64,000 nt of DNA from Nakamurella leprariae (lineage in GTDB: Bacteria > Actinomycetota > Actinomycetes > Mycobacteriales > Nakamurellaceae), in NCBI RefSeq assembly GCF_016918035.1, contig NZ_JAERWK010000015.1, positions 1 through 64,000 of the forward strand. Direction: 5' to 3'. This document shows positions 9,961 to 20,149 of the stretch, piece by piece; positions within the stretch are counted from its first letter, which is position 1, and every line of letters begins with the position of its first letter. The notes below the pieces were generated by a model. The model was not told the DNA's origin and did no database searches. It saw only the letters and a list, made by a program, of their open reading frames with translations. The position numbers and the translations under genes are program-made.

Positions 9961-10205
9961 AGGACTGTTCAGAACGGTCATCCGGGGGCTACTCTTCGCC
10001 AGGACTCCCCACTCAGCCGCGCCCGTGATCCGTCCGGGACCCCCGTTCCTCATGCACTGTCCTCAGATCCCGGGCCGCCCGGCAGCTCCGCCCGGGAGCC
10101 GAACGTTCCTGGATGGTCCTCATGCACCGACCGCACCGGAGTGCCGTCCCGTCCCGTCGGCGGTGCGGGTCGTACCGACCGTCCCGCTCCGGCGCCGTCC
10201 ATTCC

Positions 10206-13200
10206 ATGACCCGGGCCGTCTCACTCGGCGCGGTGCTCACCCTGCTGCTGGCCGTGGTCGGTGGTGTCGTGTCGACCGCGTTCGCCGCGTCGGCCCCCCA
10301 GCTCGCGGCGCCCGCCCCCGCGGGCTCCCCGATCCAGGTCGATTTCGGGTCGCAGACCACGGTTCCCGTGGCGGGGTACGTCCTGGACTGGGGCCAGCCG
10401 TACGGTGCCCGCACCGGCGCCAACCAGGGCAGCAACCTGACGTACGGCTGGGTGACCGACGGCAGCACCACCCCGGTCGACCTGACCGGGAACGGCCGCA
10501 TCCGGTACGTCAGCGGCGTCGACGCCAAACAGACGACGCTGATGCACATGCAACTGGCCGGCAAGCCGGCCGGTGCGTTCGAGATCCAGGTGGCCGACGG
10601 CTGGTACACGGTGACGGTCGGGGTGGGCGATGCCTCCACCACGTACGACAGCACGCACGCCGCCACCGTCGAGGGCATCCGCGCGGTCGAGCCGTACGTG
10701 CCGACCCAGTACACGCGGCTCACGACCGGCACCGCGACGGTGCAGGTCACCGACGGCCGGCTCACCGTCCGCCCGGAGGCCGGCACCAACGCCAAGATCA
10801 CCTTCCTGACCGCGACCGCGGTCCCGCCGCCGGCCGGCGACCCCACCTTCCCGTTCCGGGTCGACTTCGGAGCGGGCACCAGCGTGCCCGTGCCGGGCAA
10901 CGTGCTCGACTCCGGCGGCTCCTACGGTCCCAAGGGGTATGCCACCTACGGGTGGGTGGTCGCCGGGAGCCGGACCCCGCTCAACCTGAGCAACAACGGT
11001 CGGCAGCGGACGGCCTCGGGGCTGGCCGACCCGCGGCAGGTCAACTTCATGCAGATGCAGGCGGTGCCCAGCAGCGGCGCCAACACCACGGCCGGTGACT
11101 GGACGATGGTGGTGCCCAACGGCGCCTACCGGGTGACGGTCGGGACCGGTGACCCGAACAACGTGTACGACAGCACCCACCGGATCCAGGTCAACGGCCG
11201 GGTCGCCATCGACCCGTACGTGCCGACCTTCTCGTCGAAGTTCCGCATCGGCGTGGTCGACGTGGACGTCACCGACGGCCGCCTGGTGGTCAGCGCGGCC
11301 GGCGGCACCAACACCAAGATCGACTTCCTGGACGTCGAGCAGTGGACCGATCCGTCGCCGCCGCCGTTCCCGGCGTACATCGACTTCGGCACCCCGTCCA
11401 GCACGCCTGCGGCCGGCTACCAGCTGGACTCGGGAGCGCGGTTCGGCCCGAAGCAGGCCGGCTACACCTACGGCTGGGAGGCCGCGGGCACCGACACCCC
11501 GCTGGACGTGTCCGCCAACGCCCGGCAGCGCCCGGCCGGGGTGACCACGGATCCGCGCCTGCTCGGCCTGATCCAGATGCAGTCGGCCTCCGGTGTGACG
11601 ACGCCGGCGCAGTGGGAGCTGGCCGTGCCGAACGGGACCTACAAGGTCACCGTGGCGGTCGGTGACGCGTCTGCGGTGTACGACTCGACCCACCTGGTCG
11701 AGGTCGAGAACGTCGTGGCGGTCGGCCCGTTCAAGCCGACGGCCACCACCCGGTTCACCACCGGCACCGTCACGGTCAGCGTCATCGACGGGCGGCTGAC
11801 CGTCGCCCCGACCGGCGGGGTCAACACCAAGATCGACTACCTGACCGTCGAGTACGTCGACCCGACCCGGCCGCGGGTGGCCATGGTCGCCCCGGGCGGT
11901 GACGAGACCAACGTGGTGCGGGATCTGTCCGTCACCACCGAGCTCTCCCTGCCGGCCGGCGCGATCGACCCGAACACGGTGACGGCCGGCACGGTCAAGC
12001 TGGTCAAGGTCAGCACCGGGGCGGTGATCGAGTCCTCGGCCAACACCAGCGGTGGCGGCGACGTGCTGGTGCTGACGCCGAAGTCGGTGCTGGAGGCCAA
12101 CACCCAGTACCAGTTCATGGTGACCGACGGCGTCACCGACGTGGCCGGCAACAAGTTCCTGCCGTTCGAGAGCCTGTTCACCACCGGCACCCTGGTGTCC
12201 GGCACCGGCATCGCCGGCGTCGGCTTCACCCAGCAGGCGACGGTCGCGACCAACCACCTCTACACCAGCGTCACCACCGGGCCGGACGGCAAGCTGTATG
12301 CGGCCACGCTGAACGGCTACCTGTTCCGGTACGACGTCGCACCCGACGGCACGCTGGCCAACGAGCGACAGATCAACACCGTGCGGACGATGAACTCGGG
12401 GCAGAACCGCACCATGGTGGGTCTGGCGTTCGACCCGTCCTCCACCGCCAGCAACCTGATCCTCTGGGTGACCGACAACTTCATGTACGTCGGCAACGAC
12501 AACGTGCCCGACTGGTCCAGCAAGCTGGTCCGGCTCACCGGGGCGAACCTGGAGAGCGGGCAGACCGTGCTGACCAACCTGCCGCGGTCGGCGCACGACC
12601 ACGAGGCGAACTCCATCGCCTTCGGTCCCGATGGGGCGCTGTACTTCTCGATGGGCTCCAACACCGGCATGGGCTACCAGGACATCGCCTGGGGCAACCG
12701 GCCGGAGGTCCAACTGGCCGGCGCGGTGCTGCGGCTGGACACGGGCGCGCTGCCCGCGTCGCTGCCGTTGGACGTCAAGACCACCGACGGCGGCGGCAGC
12801 TACGACCCGTATGCGCCGGGGGCACCGCTGACCCTGTACGCCACCGGCGTCCGCAACGCCTACGACTTGGCCTGGCACAGCAACGGTCACCTCTACGCGC
12901 CCACCAACGGCTCGGCGGCCGGCGCCAACATCCCGATGGTGTCGGATCCGTTGCCGGCGTCGTGCAACCGCCGGATCGACGCGGCCAGCGGGCCGTACAC
13001 CTACACCGGCCCGGCGTTCAACACCATCTTCGGCAACCCGGTGGCGCAGACCGACTTCATCCACGAGATCACCCAGGGCGGCTACTACGGTCACCCGAAC
13101 CCGTCCCGGTGCGAGTTCATCTCGTACGGCGGCAATCCCACGGCCGCGCAGGGAACGCCCTGGGAGGAGGCGCAGTACCCGGTGGGGGTCCAGCCGGACC

Positions 13201-13523
13201 GCAACTTCCGGTCCGGTGACATCTACGACGCCGGGTTGCACGCCTCGGCCAACGGAACGATCGAGTACCGGAGCAACGCCTTCGGCGGCAAGCTCAAGGG
13301 CAAGCTGCTGGTCGTCCGGTACAGCGCCGGCAAGGACGTCATGGTCGTCGACCCGTCCGGGCCGGACGGCTCCGTCACCGGGATCACCACCGGTGTCACC
13401 GGGATGAGCGGCTTCACCGAGCCGCTCGACATCGCCGAGCACCCCAGCGGCAACGGCATCCTGTACGTCACCGAGCTCGGCGGGCAGAAGATCACGTTGC
13501 TGCGGCCCGTCGCGGGTGGGTGA
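10206..13523 (+). CDS. Large secreted protein: three malectin-like repeats, Ig-like domain, sugar-dehydrogenase-like beta-propeller
   Basis: 1105 residues from the ATG at 10206, which opens a clear signal peptide (SLGAVLTLLLAVVGG, then AFAA). In-frame ATGs at 10113 and 10122 would add a long basic head. Three ~165-residue malectin-like repeats follow (~45-210, ~215-385, ~395-565), each with a VDFG/IDFG opening, a central YGW, a YDSTH motif, and DGRL near the end. Next are an Ig-like domain (~570-670) and a propeller resembling soluble PQQ-dependent glucose/sorbosone dehydrogenases (~680-1105; HDHEANSIAFGPDGALYFS, ATGVRNAYDLAWH, GGYYGHPNPSRCE). It probably binds and possibly oxidises extracellular sugars. 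It lies between ureF and GH16 paralog 4 and ends in a strong hairpin. Confidence 0.85.
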   Translation: MTRAVSLGAVLTLLLAVVGGVVSTAFAASAPQLAAPAPAGSPIQVDFGSQTTVPVAGYVLDWGQPYGARTGANQGSNLTYGWVTDGSTTPVDLTGNGRIRYVSGVDAKQTTLMHMQLAGKPAGAFEIQVADGWYTVTVGVGDASTTYDSTHAATVEGIRAVEPYVPTQYTRLTTGTATVQVTDGRLTVRPEAGTNAKITFLTATAVPPPAGDPTFPFRVDFGAGTSVPVPGNVLDSGGSYGPKGYATYGWVVAGSRTPLNLSNNGRQRTASGLADPRQVNFMQMQAVPSSGANTTAGDWTMVVPNGAYRVTVGTGDPNNVYDSTHRIQVNGRVAIDPYVPTFSSKFRIGVVDVDVTDGRLVVSAAGGTNTKIDFLDVEQWTDPSPPPFPAYIDFGTPSSTPAAGYQLDSGARFGPKQAGYTYGWEAAGTDTPLDVSANARQRPAGVTTDPRLLGLIQMQSASGVTTPAQWELAVPNGTYKVTVAVGDASAVYDSTHLVEVENVVAVGPFKPTATTRFTTGTVTVSVIDGRLTVAPTGGVNTKIDYLTVEYVDPTRPRVAMVAPGGDETNVVRDLSVTTELSLPAGAIDPNTVTAGTVKLVKVSTGAVIESSANTSGGGDVLVLTPKSVLEANTQYQFMVTDGVTDVAGNKFLPFESLFTTGTLVSGTGIAGVGFTQQATVATNHLYTSVTTGPDGKLYAATLNGYLFRYDVAPDGTLANERQINTVRTMNSGQNRTMVGLAFDPSSTASNLILWVTDNFMYVGNDNVPDWSSKLVRLTGANLESGQTVLTNLPRSAHDHEANSIAFGPDGALYFSMGSNTGMGYQDIAWGNRPEVQLAGAVLRLDTGALPASLPLDVKTTDGGGSYDPYAPGAPLTLYATGVRNAYDLAWHSNGHLYAPTNGSAAGANIPMVSDPLPASCNRRIDAASGPYTYTGPAFNTIFGNPVAQTDFIHEITQGGYYGHPNPSRCEFISYGGNPTAAQGTPWEEAQYPVGVQPDRNFRSGDIYDAGLHASANGTIEYRSNAFGGKLKGKLLVVRYSAGKDVMVVDPSGPDGSVTGITTGVTGMSGFTEPLDIAEHPSGNGILYVTELGGQKITLLRPVAGG

Positions 13524-13527
13524 CCGG

Positions 13528-13565
13528 GAGCCCGTCGGGACCGGGGTCGCGGTCCCGACGGGCTC
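13528..13565. terminator. Bidirectional hairpin terminator
   Basis: GAGCCCGTCGGGACC (13528-13542) and its exact reverse complement (13551-13565) form a 15-bp stem with an 8-base loop. It lies between the convergent propeller-protein gene (stop at 13523) and GH16 paralog 4 (stop at 13581) and can serve both. Confidence 0.85.
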
Positions 13566-13580
13566 GGGGGGACGGGTGGG

Positions 13581-14762
13581 TCAGCCGGCCCAGGTGTAGA
13601 GCGTCACCCAGTCGACGAGCAGGCTGCCGGACTGGTTGAGGTTGCTCGACGAGACGCCGTCCGGATCTGCCTCGACCTGCAGCATGAGGTGCATCGGCAC
13701 GCTGGGGATGTTGTTCGTGGTCGTGCCGATCACCCGACCGTCCAGCAGGTACGAGATCGATCCGGGCTTCCACTCCAGGCTGGCGGTGTGCCAGATCGAC
13801 GAGGTGGTGTTCGGGTCGACCCAGTAGCAGTTGTTCGACGGGTTGTTGATGCAGTGGTTGAACCCCATGAACGAGCTGCCGAGGCCGCCCTCGGGCCAGT
13901 CGATCTCGCCCTGGTTCCAGTTGTCGCTGTCCGGCCAGAGCAGGAACGCCATCTTGTAGCCCGGGAGCCTGTCCGCCTTGAACCTCACGGTGTACTTGCC
14001 GTACTTCATCCCCACCCATGGCTGGGAATGGAACGGTGTCGGCGCCGCGGACTGGCGCATCCCGTTCTCCTGGTGCAGCCAGAGGTCCATCACCCCGTCG
14101 TGCATCGAGATGATGTCCTGGTTGTACCAAGAAAGGCCGTTGGAGTTGGCGAAACCGTCATAACTGCGCCATTTCGTGCTGTACGGCCCCGGGAACTGAC
14201 CGCGCGCCAGCGGGGTGTTGAAATCTTCGGCCAGCACCTGCCGCCACGAGCCGATGTTGCCGGTCGGCATCGCCTCACCACTGGACGAGGACCCGCCCGA
14301 CGGCGGCGCCGCCGTCGCGCCGCGGACAGTGAAGGTCTGCTTGGCCCCCAGGTCGTACCAGCGCCGGTCGTCCTGGACACAGGCCCAGTACGTGTACGTG
14401 CCGGGGCTGAACGTCTGCTGCTTGGTGAGTGTCACGGCCCGGGAGCTGAGCCGCACGTTCGTCGAGAAGGGGAGGTCGAGGTCGGCGCCGGATGCGCTCC
14501 GGACGCAGATCCCAGCCAGTTCGGCGGTGATGGACGGTGTCGCGATCAGTGAGGTGGTGATCTGGACGGTGCTCCCGCTCACCGACGCGCTGAGCGTCGC
14601 GCGGGACGGGGCGGCGGCCGCGGCAGGCGCCGTCGCGACCGGGAGCACCAGGGCCGCGATGGCGGCGAGGACGGATCCGGTACGACCGGCGCGCCGACGG
14701 CGTCGCCCGGTCGGTCGTCGTTCAGCAGGAGATCTCACGTCGCTCCGTTCGGAAGCAGGCAT
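13581..14762 (-). CDS. Secreted GH16 glycoside hydrolase, paralog 4
   Basis: 393 residues from ATG 14762; a GTG at 14777 is an alternative. A strongly basic n-region (RRRRRAGR), a hydrophobic core and an AAA-AP site mark a signal peptide (~1-52). The Cys-pair module (~53-148; Cys86, Cys128) is followed by a short Ser/Gly/Pro linker and a GH16 domain (~165-393) with an intact GEIDWPEGG motif (Glu286, Asp288, Glu291). It is most similar by eye to paralog 1. It lies between the two halves of the urease operon on the opposite strand, consistent with an inserted glycan-degradation block. Confidence 0.86.
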   Translation of the reverse strand: MPASERSDVRSPAERRPTGRRRRRAGRTGSVLAAIAALVLPVATAPAAAAAPSRATLSASVSGSTVQITTSLIATPSITAELAGICVRSASGADLDLPFSTNVRLSSRAVTLTKQQTFSPGTYTYWACVQDDRRWYDLGAKQTFTVRGATAAPPSGGSSSSGEAMPTGNIGSWRQVLAEDFNTPLARGQFPGPYSTKWRSYDGFANSNGLSWYNQDIISMHDGVMDLWLHQENGMRQSAAPTPFHSQPWVGMKYGKYTVRFKADRLPGYKMAFLLWPDSDNWNQGEIDWPEGGLGSSFMGFNHCINNPSNNCYWVDPNTTSSIWHTASLEWKPGSISYLLDGRVIGTTTNNIPSVPMHLMLQVEADPDGVSSSNLNQSGSLLVDWVTLYTWAG

Positions 14763-14767
14763 GGCCG

Positions 14768-14790
14768 CGGCGGTCACGGGGTGACCGCCG
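14768..14790. promoter_or_regulatory. Perfect inverted repeat at the start of GH16 paralog 4
   Basis: CGGCGGTCAC-GGG-GTGACCGCCG has 10-bp perfect arms. It lies just upstream of ATG 14762 and covers the alternative GTG. It could be an operator or an mRNA hairpin that hides the start. Its GGTCAC core resembles the repeat upstream of paralog 1 (1719-1744). Confidence 0.4.
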
Positions 14791-15144
14791 TGGGAATCGA
14801 GGGCAAGGTGGTGACCGGGCCAGGGAATGCGCGGTGACGCCGCCGTGGGCCGACCCGGAATGCATGTTCCGGTCGGTGGGCGGCGCTCACGGTAAGTGAT
14901 CACGGCAGTCCGACTCAAGCATCACGGGACAATCACGGCCGATTTCCGGTGTGCGCGACGGTGATTTCTTCCGTTGTTCGGAAATGCCCGATCCGGACGA
15001 TGGCACGCGGCCGCGGCCGCGACCGCGTAGGGTGCAGGCGCCCCGATCGACCGGTCGTCCGCCGGAACGGGGCGCCGCAGCGTCGCGGAGCAGGCCGATC
15101 GTGTGCAGACATCCGCAGCAGTCCCGACCCGACAAGGTGGCGCC

Positions 15145-15939
15145 GTGTCCGTCCCCGCCCCGACCGTCCCCGGCCAGTCCGACCCGGCTCGGACCCGATC
15201 CCTGCGACTGGGCGTCGCCGGACCGGTCGGCACCGGCAAGTCGTCGATCATCGCGCTGATCTGCCGTGAACTGGCGGCCGAACTGCAGCTCGGCGTCATC
15301 ACCAACGACATCTACACCGATGAGGACGCGCGGTTCCTGCGGTCGGCCGGGGTGCTGGATCCGGCCCGCATCCGGGCGGTGGAGACCGGCGCCTGCCCGC
15401 ACACCGCCATCCGCGACGACGTCACCGCCAACCTGCTGGCCGTCGAGGACCTGGAGTCCGACTTCGCGCCGCTGGACGTCGTGCTGGTGGAGTCCGGTGG
15501 CGACAACCTGACGGCGACGTTCTCCCCGGCCCTGGTCGACGCCCAGCTGTTCGTGCTGGACGTGGCCGGGGGCGGCGACGTGGCCCGCAAGGGCGGGCCC
15601 GGTATCGGGCGCGCCGACCTGCTGGTGGTCAACAAGACCGACCTGGCGCCTCACGTCGGGGTCGACGTGCCGCAGATGGTGCACGACGCCGAGCACGCCC
15701 GGGACGGCCGCCCGGTGCTCGCGCTGTCACGCACCGACGCGGCGTCGGTCGAGGGCCTCAAGGACTGGGTGCGGGCGACCCTGGCCTCGTTCCGCTCCGG
15801 GAAGCACGTCGCCGTCGACCCGGGTCCGATGGCACCCCACTTCCACGCCGAAGGCGGTGGGTACGTGCACAGTCACGCCGATGAGGCAGCGCCCGGCGGG
15901 GGCTCCGTGCACAGTCACGACGAGCCCCACTCGCATTGA
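15145..15939 (+). CDS. ureG: Urease accessory GTPase UreG with C-terminal His-rich tail
   Basis: 264 residues. The P-loop GPVGTGKSS (26-34), the CPH metal motif in [19 protein letters not shown] and NKTDL identify the SIMIBI-class GTPase that couples GTP hydrolysis to nickel insertion into urease. GTG 15145 is chosen because AAGGTGG lies just upstream; a GTG at 15103 adds 14 weak residues. The last 33 residues carry eight histidines in HxH pairs (HFH, HSH, HSH, HSH) in a Gly/Asp/Glu-rich tail. UreG His-rich regions are more usual at the N-terminus. No UreE is seen, so the tail may store or present nickel. Its stop overlaps the ureD start (TTGA). Confidence 0.95.
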   Translation: MSVPAPTVPGQSDPARTRSLRLGVAGPVGTGKSSIIALICRELAAELQLGVITNDIYTDEDARFLRSAGVLDPARIRAVETGACPHTAIRDDVTANLLAVEDLESDFAPLDVVLVESGGDNLTATFSPALVDAQLFVLDVAGGGDVARKGGPGIGRADLLVVNKTDLAPHVGVDVPQMVHDAEHARDGRPVLALSRTDAASVEGLKDWVRATLASFRSGKHVAVDPGPMAPHFHAEGGGYVHSHADEAAPGGGSVHSHDEPHSH

Positions 15940-16706
15940 TCGAGGCCACGACCGACCACGGCGCGATCCGGCTGGGCGTCCAGGTGGCGCCGGGTCGGGC
16001 GCGGGTCACCGCGTCGGGCGCCCGATTGAGCCCGCGGGTGCTCCGGGTCGCCGACGCCGGCGCCGTGATGACGATGGTCGCCACCGGTGCGCTGCTGCTC
16101 GGCGGTGACCATCTTCGCGTGCAGGTGGACGTGGGTCCGGGAGCGTGGCTCGAGGTCCGGGAGATCGCCGGCACGGTGGCCTACGACGCCGGTGGGGTGC
16201 CGTCGTCGTACTCCGTCGAGGCGCGGGTCGGTGCCGGCGGCCGGCTGCTCTGGGACGGTGAGCCGTTCGTGGTCGCCGACGGTGCCGCCACCACCCGGTC
16301 GCACACCATCGACCTGGGCCCCGGGGCGGTGGCCGTGGTGCGGGACGTCCTGGTGCTCGGCCGGCACGGCGAGGTGGGCGGGGCCCTGCGGTCCCGGACG
16401 GACGTGCGGATGAGCGGGCGGCCGCTGCTGGTCGAGGAGCTCGATCTGACCGATCCCGGGCACCGCCGGCGTCCGGGACTCCTGGGCGGGTACCGGGTGG
16501 TCGACAGTGCCCTCGTGCTTGGCGACCGCGCGCTCCAGGACGGTGTGCGGGCCGGGGCGCCGCCCGGGTCCTGGTTCGACCTGGCCGGGCCGGGCACGGT
16601 GGTCCGCGACCTGGTCGACGACACTGCGTCGTCGCGCCTGCACCAGTGGTGGCCGGAGCTGCGACAGTTGGCGAGGCCGCCGATCCCGGTGGCGGGACCG
16701 GCGTGA
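15936..16706 (+). CDS. ureD: Urease accessory protein UreD
   Basis: 256 residues. The order of conserved stretches fits UreD/UreH: an early [10 protein letters not shown] region, then [28 protein letters not shown] and LEELDLTD-type segments. UreD binds apo-urease and recruits UreF and UreG. The probable TTG start at 15936 overlaps the ureG TGA, giving tight coupling. It ends this second part of the split urease locus. Confidence 0.88.
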   Translation: MIEATTDHGAIRLGVQVAPGRARVTASGARLSPRVLRVADAGAVMTMVATGALLLGGDHLRVQVDVGPGAWLEVREIAGTVAYDAGGVPSSYSVEARVGAGGRLLWDGEPFVVADGAATTRSHTIDLGPGAVAVVRDVLVLGRHGEVGGALRSRTDVRMSGRPLLVEELDLTDPGHRRRPGLLGGYRVVDSALVLGDRALQDGVRAGAPPGSWFDLAGPGTVVRDLVDDTASSRLHQWWPELRQLARPPIPVAGPA

Positions 16707-17024
16707 CCGGCGCAACGCCGGACCGCCGCCGTGCAACACGCCCGTTACCTGGGGGACACGCGGTGGCTTCATGCCGTTCCTAGATTCGGACTTCGGCGAG
16801 CCCGACCAGGAGCCCTTGCGGGCACCGACCGGGGCGTCGCCGGAGCAGCGACCGGATCCCCCACAGCACCGATGACACGATGCCCAGCCGATCACCGTCC
16901 GCAGTCGAGTGTCAGTCCTTGAGCCCCACCCGTTGATCCGTCCAGAGCTGTTGTGCCGCATCGAGCGGGTCTCCCGGCCGGGAGTCGCCGTGTCGTTGCC
17001 CGATCAGGCCGGGAGCCTTCCCCT
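16707..17024. promoter_or_regulatory. Upstream region of the ABC importer operon
   Basis: 318 bases without a gene. TAGATT near 16789 resembles an actinobacterial -10 box. I see no thiamine-pyrophosphate or other riboswitch signature and no strong inverted repeat. GGGAG at 17011-17015 is the ribosome site for the next gene. Confidence 0.35.
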
Positions 17025-18185
17025 ATGACGACCAGCAAGCCGTTCCGCGCGTCCGCCCTCGCCCGCGCCACCGACCGTCGCAACTTCCTGCGCCTGGCCG
17101 GCCTCAGCGCCGTGGGCCTGGGCGGACTCGTCGCCTGTGGTTCCGACTCCGGCAGCGGAGGTTCGTCCTCGTCGTCGTCCAGCAGCGCGGCTTCCAGCGG
17201 CGCCGCGACCAGCGGGTCGTCGTCGGCCGCGGCGGTCGAGCCGGGCGCCTACGGCGACATCTCCCTGCAGCTGTCCTGGATCAAGAACATCGAGTTCGCC
17301 GGCGAGTTCATGGCGGACAGCAAGGGCTACTACACCGCTGCCGGCTTCGGCTCGGTCGATCTGGTCACCGGCCCGGTGGACAGTGCGGACGCCCTGGTGC
17401 TGGCCGAGACGGTCGACATCGGGCTGTCCGCGCCCGACGCCACCGCCCGGTTCATCGTGGAGCAGGGTGCCCCACTCAAGATCATCGGGAGCACCTTCCA
17501 GAAGAACCCCTTCTGCATCCTGTCGATCGAGGAGGGCACGCCGATCCGCACGGTCGAGGACCTCAAGGGCAAGACCCTGGGCATCCAGGCGGGGACGAAC
17601 CAGACGATCTTCGAGGGCTTCCTGCGAGCCAATGGCATCGATCCGTCCGAGGTCACCCAGCAGGTCGTGCAGTACGAGCCGACGCCGCTGACCGAGAAGG
17701 CGGTGGACGGCTTCATGTCGTACCTGACCAACGAGCCGTTCATCGTCGCCGCCGAGGGGTTCACCCCGGTCACCCTCGGCTTCGCCAACAACGGCCTGCC
17801 GCTGACCGCGGAGACCTTCACCGTGCTGCAGAGCACCATCGACGACAACCGCGACATGCTCAAGGCGTTCCTCAAGGCCGAGATCCAGGGATGGAACGAC
17901 GCGGTCGCGGATCCGGAGGAGTCGGCACGACTGGCGGTGGAGGTGTACGGATCCAGTCTGGGTCTGGACCTGCCGGGCCAGACCGAGCAGATGATCGCCC
18001 AGAACGACCTGGTCGTCACCGAGGACACCAAGGCCAACGGCCTGTTCACGCTGACCGACGCGTTGCTGACGGACATCATCGGTGCGATGGGCGAGGTCGG
18101 CATCGAGATCACCGCCGACCAGCTGTTCGACCTCAGCCTGCTGGAGGAGGTCTACGCCGAGAACCCCGACCTGATCGTCGGCTGA
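17025..18185 (+). CDS. ABC importer substrate-binding lipoprotein, NMT1/SsuA-like (NitT/TauT type)
   Basis: 386 residues. The N-terminus has a twin-arginine motif (RRNFLRLAG) and a lipobox ending LVACG, so it is probably Tat-exported and lipid-anchored. A Ser/Gly/Ala-rich spacer (~40-75) precedes an NMT1-like periplasmic-binding fold. Conserved family stretches include LSWIKNIEFAGEFMADSKGYY, FQKNPFCILS, DLKGKTLGIQAGTNQTIFEGF and an aromatic-rich C-terminal half. Relatives bind pyrimidine precursors, sulfonates, nitrate or riboflavin. The specificity here is unknown; its position next to ureD suggests a nitrogen compound. It heads a four-gene importer operon. Confidence 0.87.
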   Translation: MTTSKPFRASALARATDRRNFLRLAGLSAVGLGGLVACGSDSGSGGSSSSSSSSAASSGAATSGSSSAAAVEPGAYGDISLQLSWIKNIEFAGEFMADSKGYYTAAGFGSVDLVTGPVDSADALVLAETVDIGLSAPDATARFIVEQGAPLKIIGSTFQKNPFCILSIEEGTPIRTVEDLKGKTLGIQAGTNQTIFEGFLRANGIDPSEVTQQVVQYEPTPLTEKAVDGFMSYLTNEPFIVAAEGFTPVTLGFANNGLPLTAETFTVLQSTIDDNRDMLKAFLKAEIQGWNDAVADPEESARLAVEVYGSSLGLDLPGQTEQMIAQNDLVVTEDTKANGLFTLTDALLTDIIGAMGEVGIEITADQLFDLSLLEEVYAENPDLIVG

Positions 18186-18317
18186 CCGGCCAGGACGCGG
18201 TCCGTCGGGCACCGGCGGACCGCGCCTCCCGACCATGGATGACGGGCCGGCGCGATCCGGCCACCCGCGCCGCCTCGCTGCGGCCGCACCGAAGGCCCAG
18301 TACGGAAGGTGGCCAGC

Positions 18318-19232
18318 ATGGCCCAGGCAGGACAGACACCGGTGGAGCTGGCCGGAGGACCCGGTGGTTCGGCACGGGTGCACGACCGCGCAGCACCGTC
18401 CGACGAGGTGCTCAGCACCACCAGCCCGCAGACCGAGCCGTGGGCGGCCACCGGCATCAACATCCAGGGGCTGACCAAGCAGTTCAGCATGGGGCGCAAG
18501 GCGGTCACCGCGCTCACCGACACGTCGTTGGGTACCAAGCGGAACTCGTTCCTGTCCCTCATCGGGCCGTCCGGCTGCGGCAAGTCGACGATCCTGCGGA
18601 TCCTGGCCGGACTCGAGACCCCGACCGCCGGCACCGCCCTGATCAACGGCCAGTCCACGGCCGAGATCCAGCGCAACCACGAGCTCGGCATCGCGTTCCA
18701 GGAGGCGGCCCTGCTGCCGTGGCGGTCGGTGGCCACCAACATCCGGCTGCCCCTGGAGGTCGCCGGGATCAAGCCCGAGCCGGGCCTGATCGACGACCTG
18801 ATCAAGCTGGTCGGGCTGACCGGGTTCGAGCACGCCAAGCCGGCCCAGCTGTCCGGCGGCATGCGGCAGCGGGTGGCCATCGCCCGCTGCCTGGTGGTGC
18901 AGCCGACCGTGATGCTGCTGGACGAGCCGTTCGGCGCGCTCGACGACATGACCCGGCAGCGGCTGAATGTCGAGCTGCTGCGGATCTGGACGGAGAAGCC
19001 GGCGACGACGCTGATGGTGACCCACGGCATCAGCGAGGCGGTGTTCCTGTCCGACGTGGTGGCGGTGATGAGCCCGCGGCCCGGCCGGATCGCCGAGGTC
19101 GTCACCATCGACCTGCCCCGGCCGCGGACGCCGGACATGATGCGCAGCCACGAGTTCCACGCCTACGTCGACCAGATCTCCGAGATCCTCTTCGGTCGCA
19201 ACGGCACCGGCGGGGCGGCGGGCGATGACTGA
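18318..19232 (+). CDS. ABC importer ATPase, NitT/TauT type
   Basis: 304 residues. After a ~45-residue variable head come Walker A (GPSGCGKST), the Q-loop ([13 protein letters not shown]), the signature [13 protein letters not shown], Walker B ([13 protein letters not shown]) and the switch His in [12 protein letters not shown]. The aromatic LLPW after the Q-loop is typical of the SsuB/TauB/ThiZ group. ATG 18318 has GGAAGGTGG just upstream. The 3' end overlaps the first permease by 8 bases. Confidence 0.93.
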   Translation: MAQAGQTPVELAGGPGGSARVHDRAAPSDEVLSTTSPQTEPWAATGINIQGLTKQFSMGRKAVTALTDTSLGTKRNSFLSLIGPSGCGKSTILRILAGLETPTAGTALINGQSTAEIQRNHELGIAFQEAALLPWRSVATNIRLPLEVAGIKPEPGLIDDLIKLVGLTGFEHAKPAQLSGGMRQRVAIARCLVVQPTVMLLDEPFGALDDMTRQRLNVELLRIWTEKPATTLMVTHGISEAVFLSDVVAVMSPRPGRIAEVVTIDLPRPRTPDMMRSHEFHAYVDQISEILFGRNGTGGAAGDD

Positions 19233-20097
19233 CACCCAGGTGGCGTCGCCGTCGCCGGGCAGCCCGTCGGGTGACGTGTCGGCGATCGCGTCCGCCACCC
19301 CGGCCGGTGCCGGCGGCACCCGGTTCAAGCTGCCCGGTTGGGCCGGTGGCGTCATCGGCGTACTGATCATCCTGGCCGTGTGGTGGGTCGCCTCGATCAC
19401 CCTGTGGCAGTCCAGCAACTCCATCCCCACGCCCGTCGAGGTCTTCGCCAAGTTCTTCGACGGGGACGAGTGGTCCCGGCTCTGGACGAACGCGCAGGGC
19501 ACCATCTCGGCGGCGCTCTGGGGCGCGTTGTGGGGCAACCTGGCCGCCATCGCCCTGGCCACCGTGGTGCTGCTGATCCCCGTGCTCGAGGGCATCGTCA
19601 CCCAGATCGCCATCACCACCTACTGCATCCCGCTGGTGGCCATCGGGCCGATCTGCGTCATCGTCGCCGGTCGTGACTCCCCGCAGGGAGCTTCGATCGT
19701 GCTGGCCGCGTTGAGCGTCTTCTTCACCACGGTGGTGGGCTGCCTGCTCGGGTTCCGGGCCGCGCCGCGCACCAGCATGGACCTGGTCCGCGCCTACGGC
19801 GGCGGCAGGTGGACGCAGTTGCGCAAGGTGCAGGTCATCGCGGCCTTGCCGAACCTCGTGGCCGCGCTGAAGATCTCCGCCCCGGCGGCGTTCCTGGGCG
19901 CCGTGCTGGCCGAGTACCTGGGCAGCGGCGGCGACGCCAGCCTGGGCCGGGCGCTCATCGCCGCCCAGACCCAATCGGACGCGCCGCAGCTGTGGTACCT
20001 GGCCCTGGCCAGCGGGCTCATCGCCGGCGCCGGGTACGCCCTGGTCGGGCTGGTCGGCCGGTTCGTCACGCCGTGGGCCGCGGGACGGGCCACATGA
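19225..20097 (+). CDS. ABC importer permease 1
   Basis: 290 residues with about six membrane segments and the SsuC/TauC-type inner-membrane fold. The EAA-like cytoplasmic loop is seen around [19 protein letters not shown], followed by [27 protein letters not shown]. It pairs with the second permease downstream to form a heterodimeric channel. It starts within the end of the ATPase gene. Confidence 0.9.
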   Translation: MTDTQVASPSPGSPSGDVSAIASATPAGAGGTRFKLPGWAGGVIGVLIILAVWWVASITLWQSSNSIPTPVEVFAKFFDGDEWSRLWTNAQGTISAALWGALWGNLAAIALATVVLLIPVLEGIVTQIAITTYCIPLVAIGPICVIVAGRDSPQGASIVLAALSVFFTTVVGCLLGFRAAPRTSMDLVRAYGGGRWTQLRKVQVIAALPNLVAALKISAPAAFLGAVLAEYLGSGGDASLGRALIAAQTQSDAPQLWYLALASGLIAGAGYALVGLVGRFVTPWAAGRAT

Positions 20098-20149
20098 CCC
20101 CGACCCCGGCACGCCCCCACCCGCTGTCCGGACCGCGGAGGAACGCTCG

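Noticed and set aside
10221-13442. 1073-codon open frame on the minus strand
   Set aside because: It is antisense to the malectin/propeller gene, is very rich in Arg/Gly/Val/Asp and has no recognisable domain or signal peptide. GC3 bias of the real gene creates it.
16707-17024. Thiamine or other riboswitch before the NMT1-like importer
   Set aside because: The conserved TPP-box sequences and a suitable stem arrangement could not be found.
17004-19619. 871-codon minus-strand frame across the ABC importer
   Set aside because: It covers several well-recognised plus-strand genes and their boundaries; its translation has shadow composition only.
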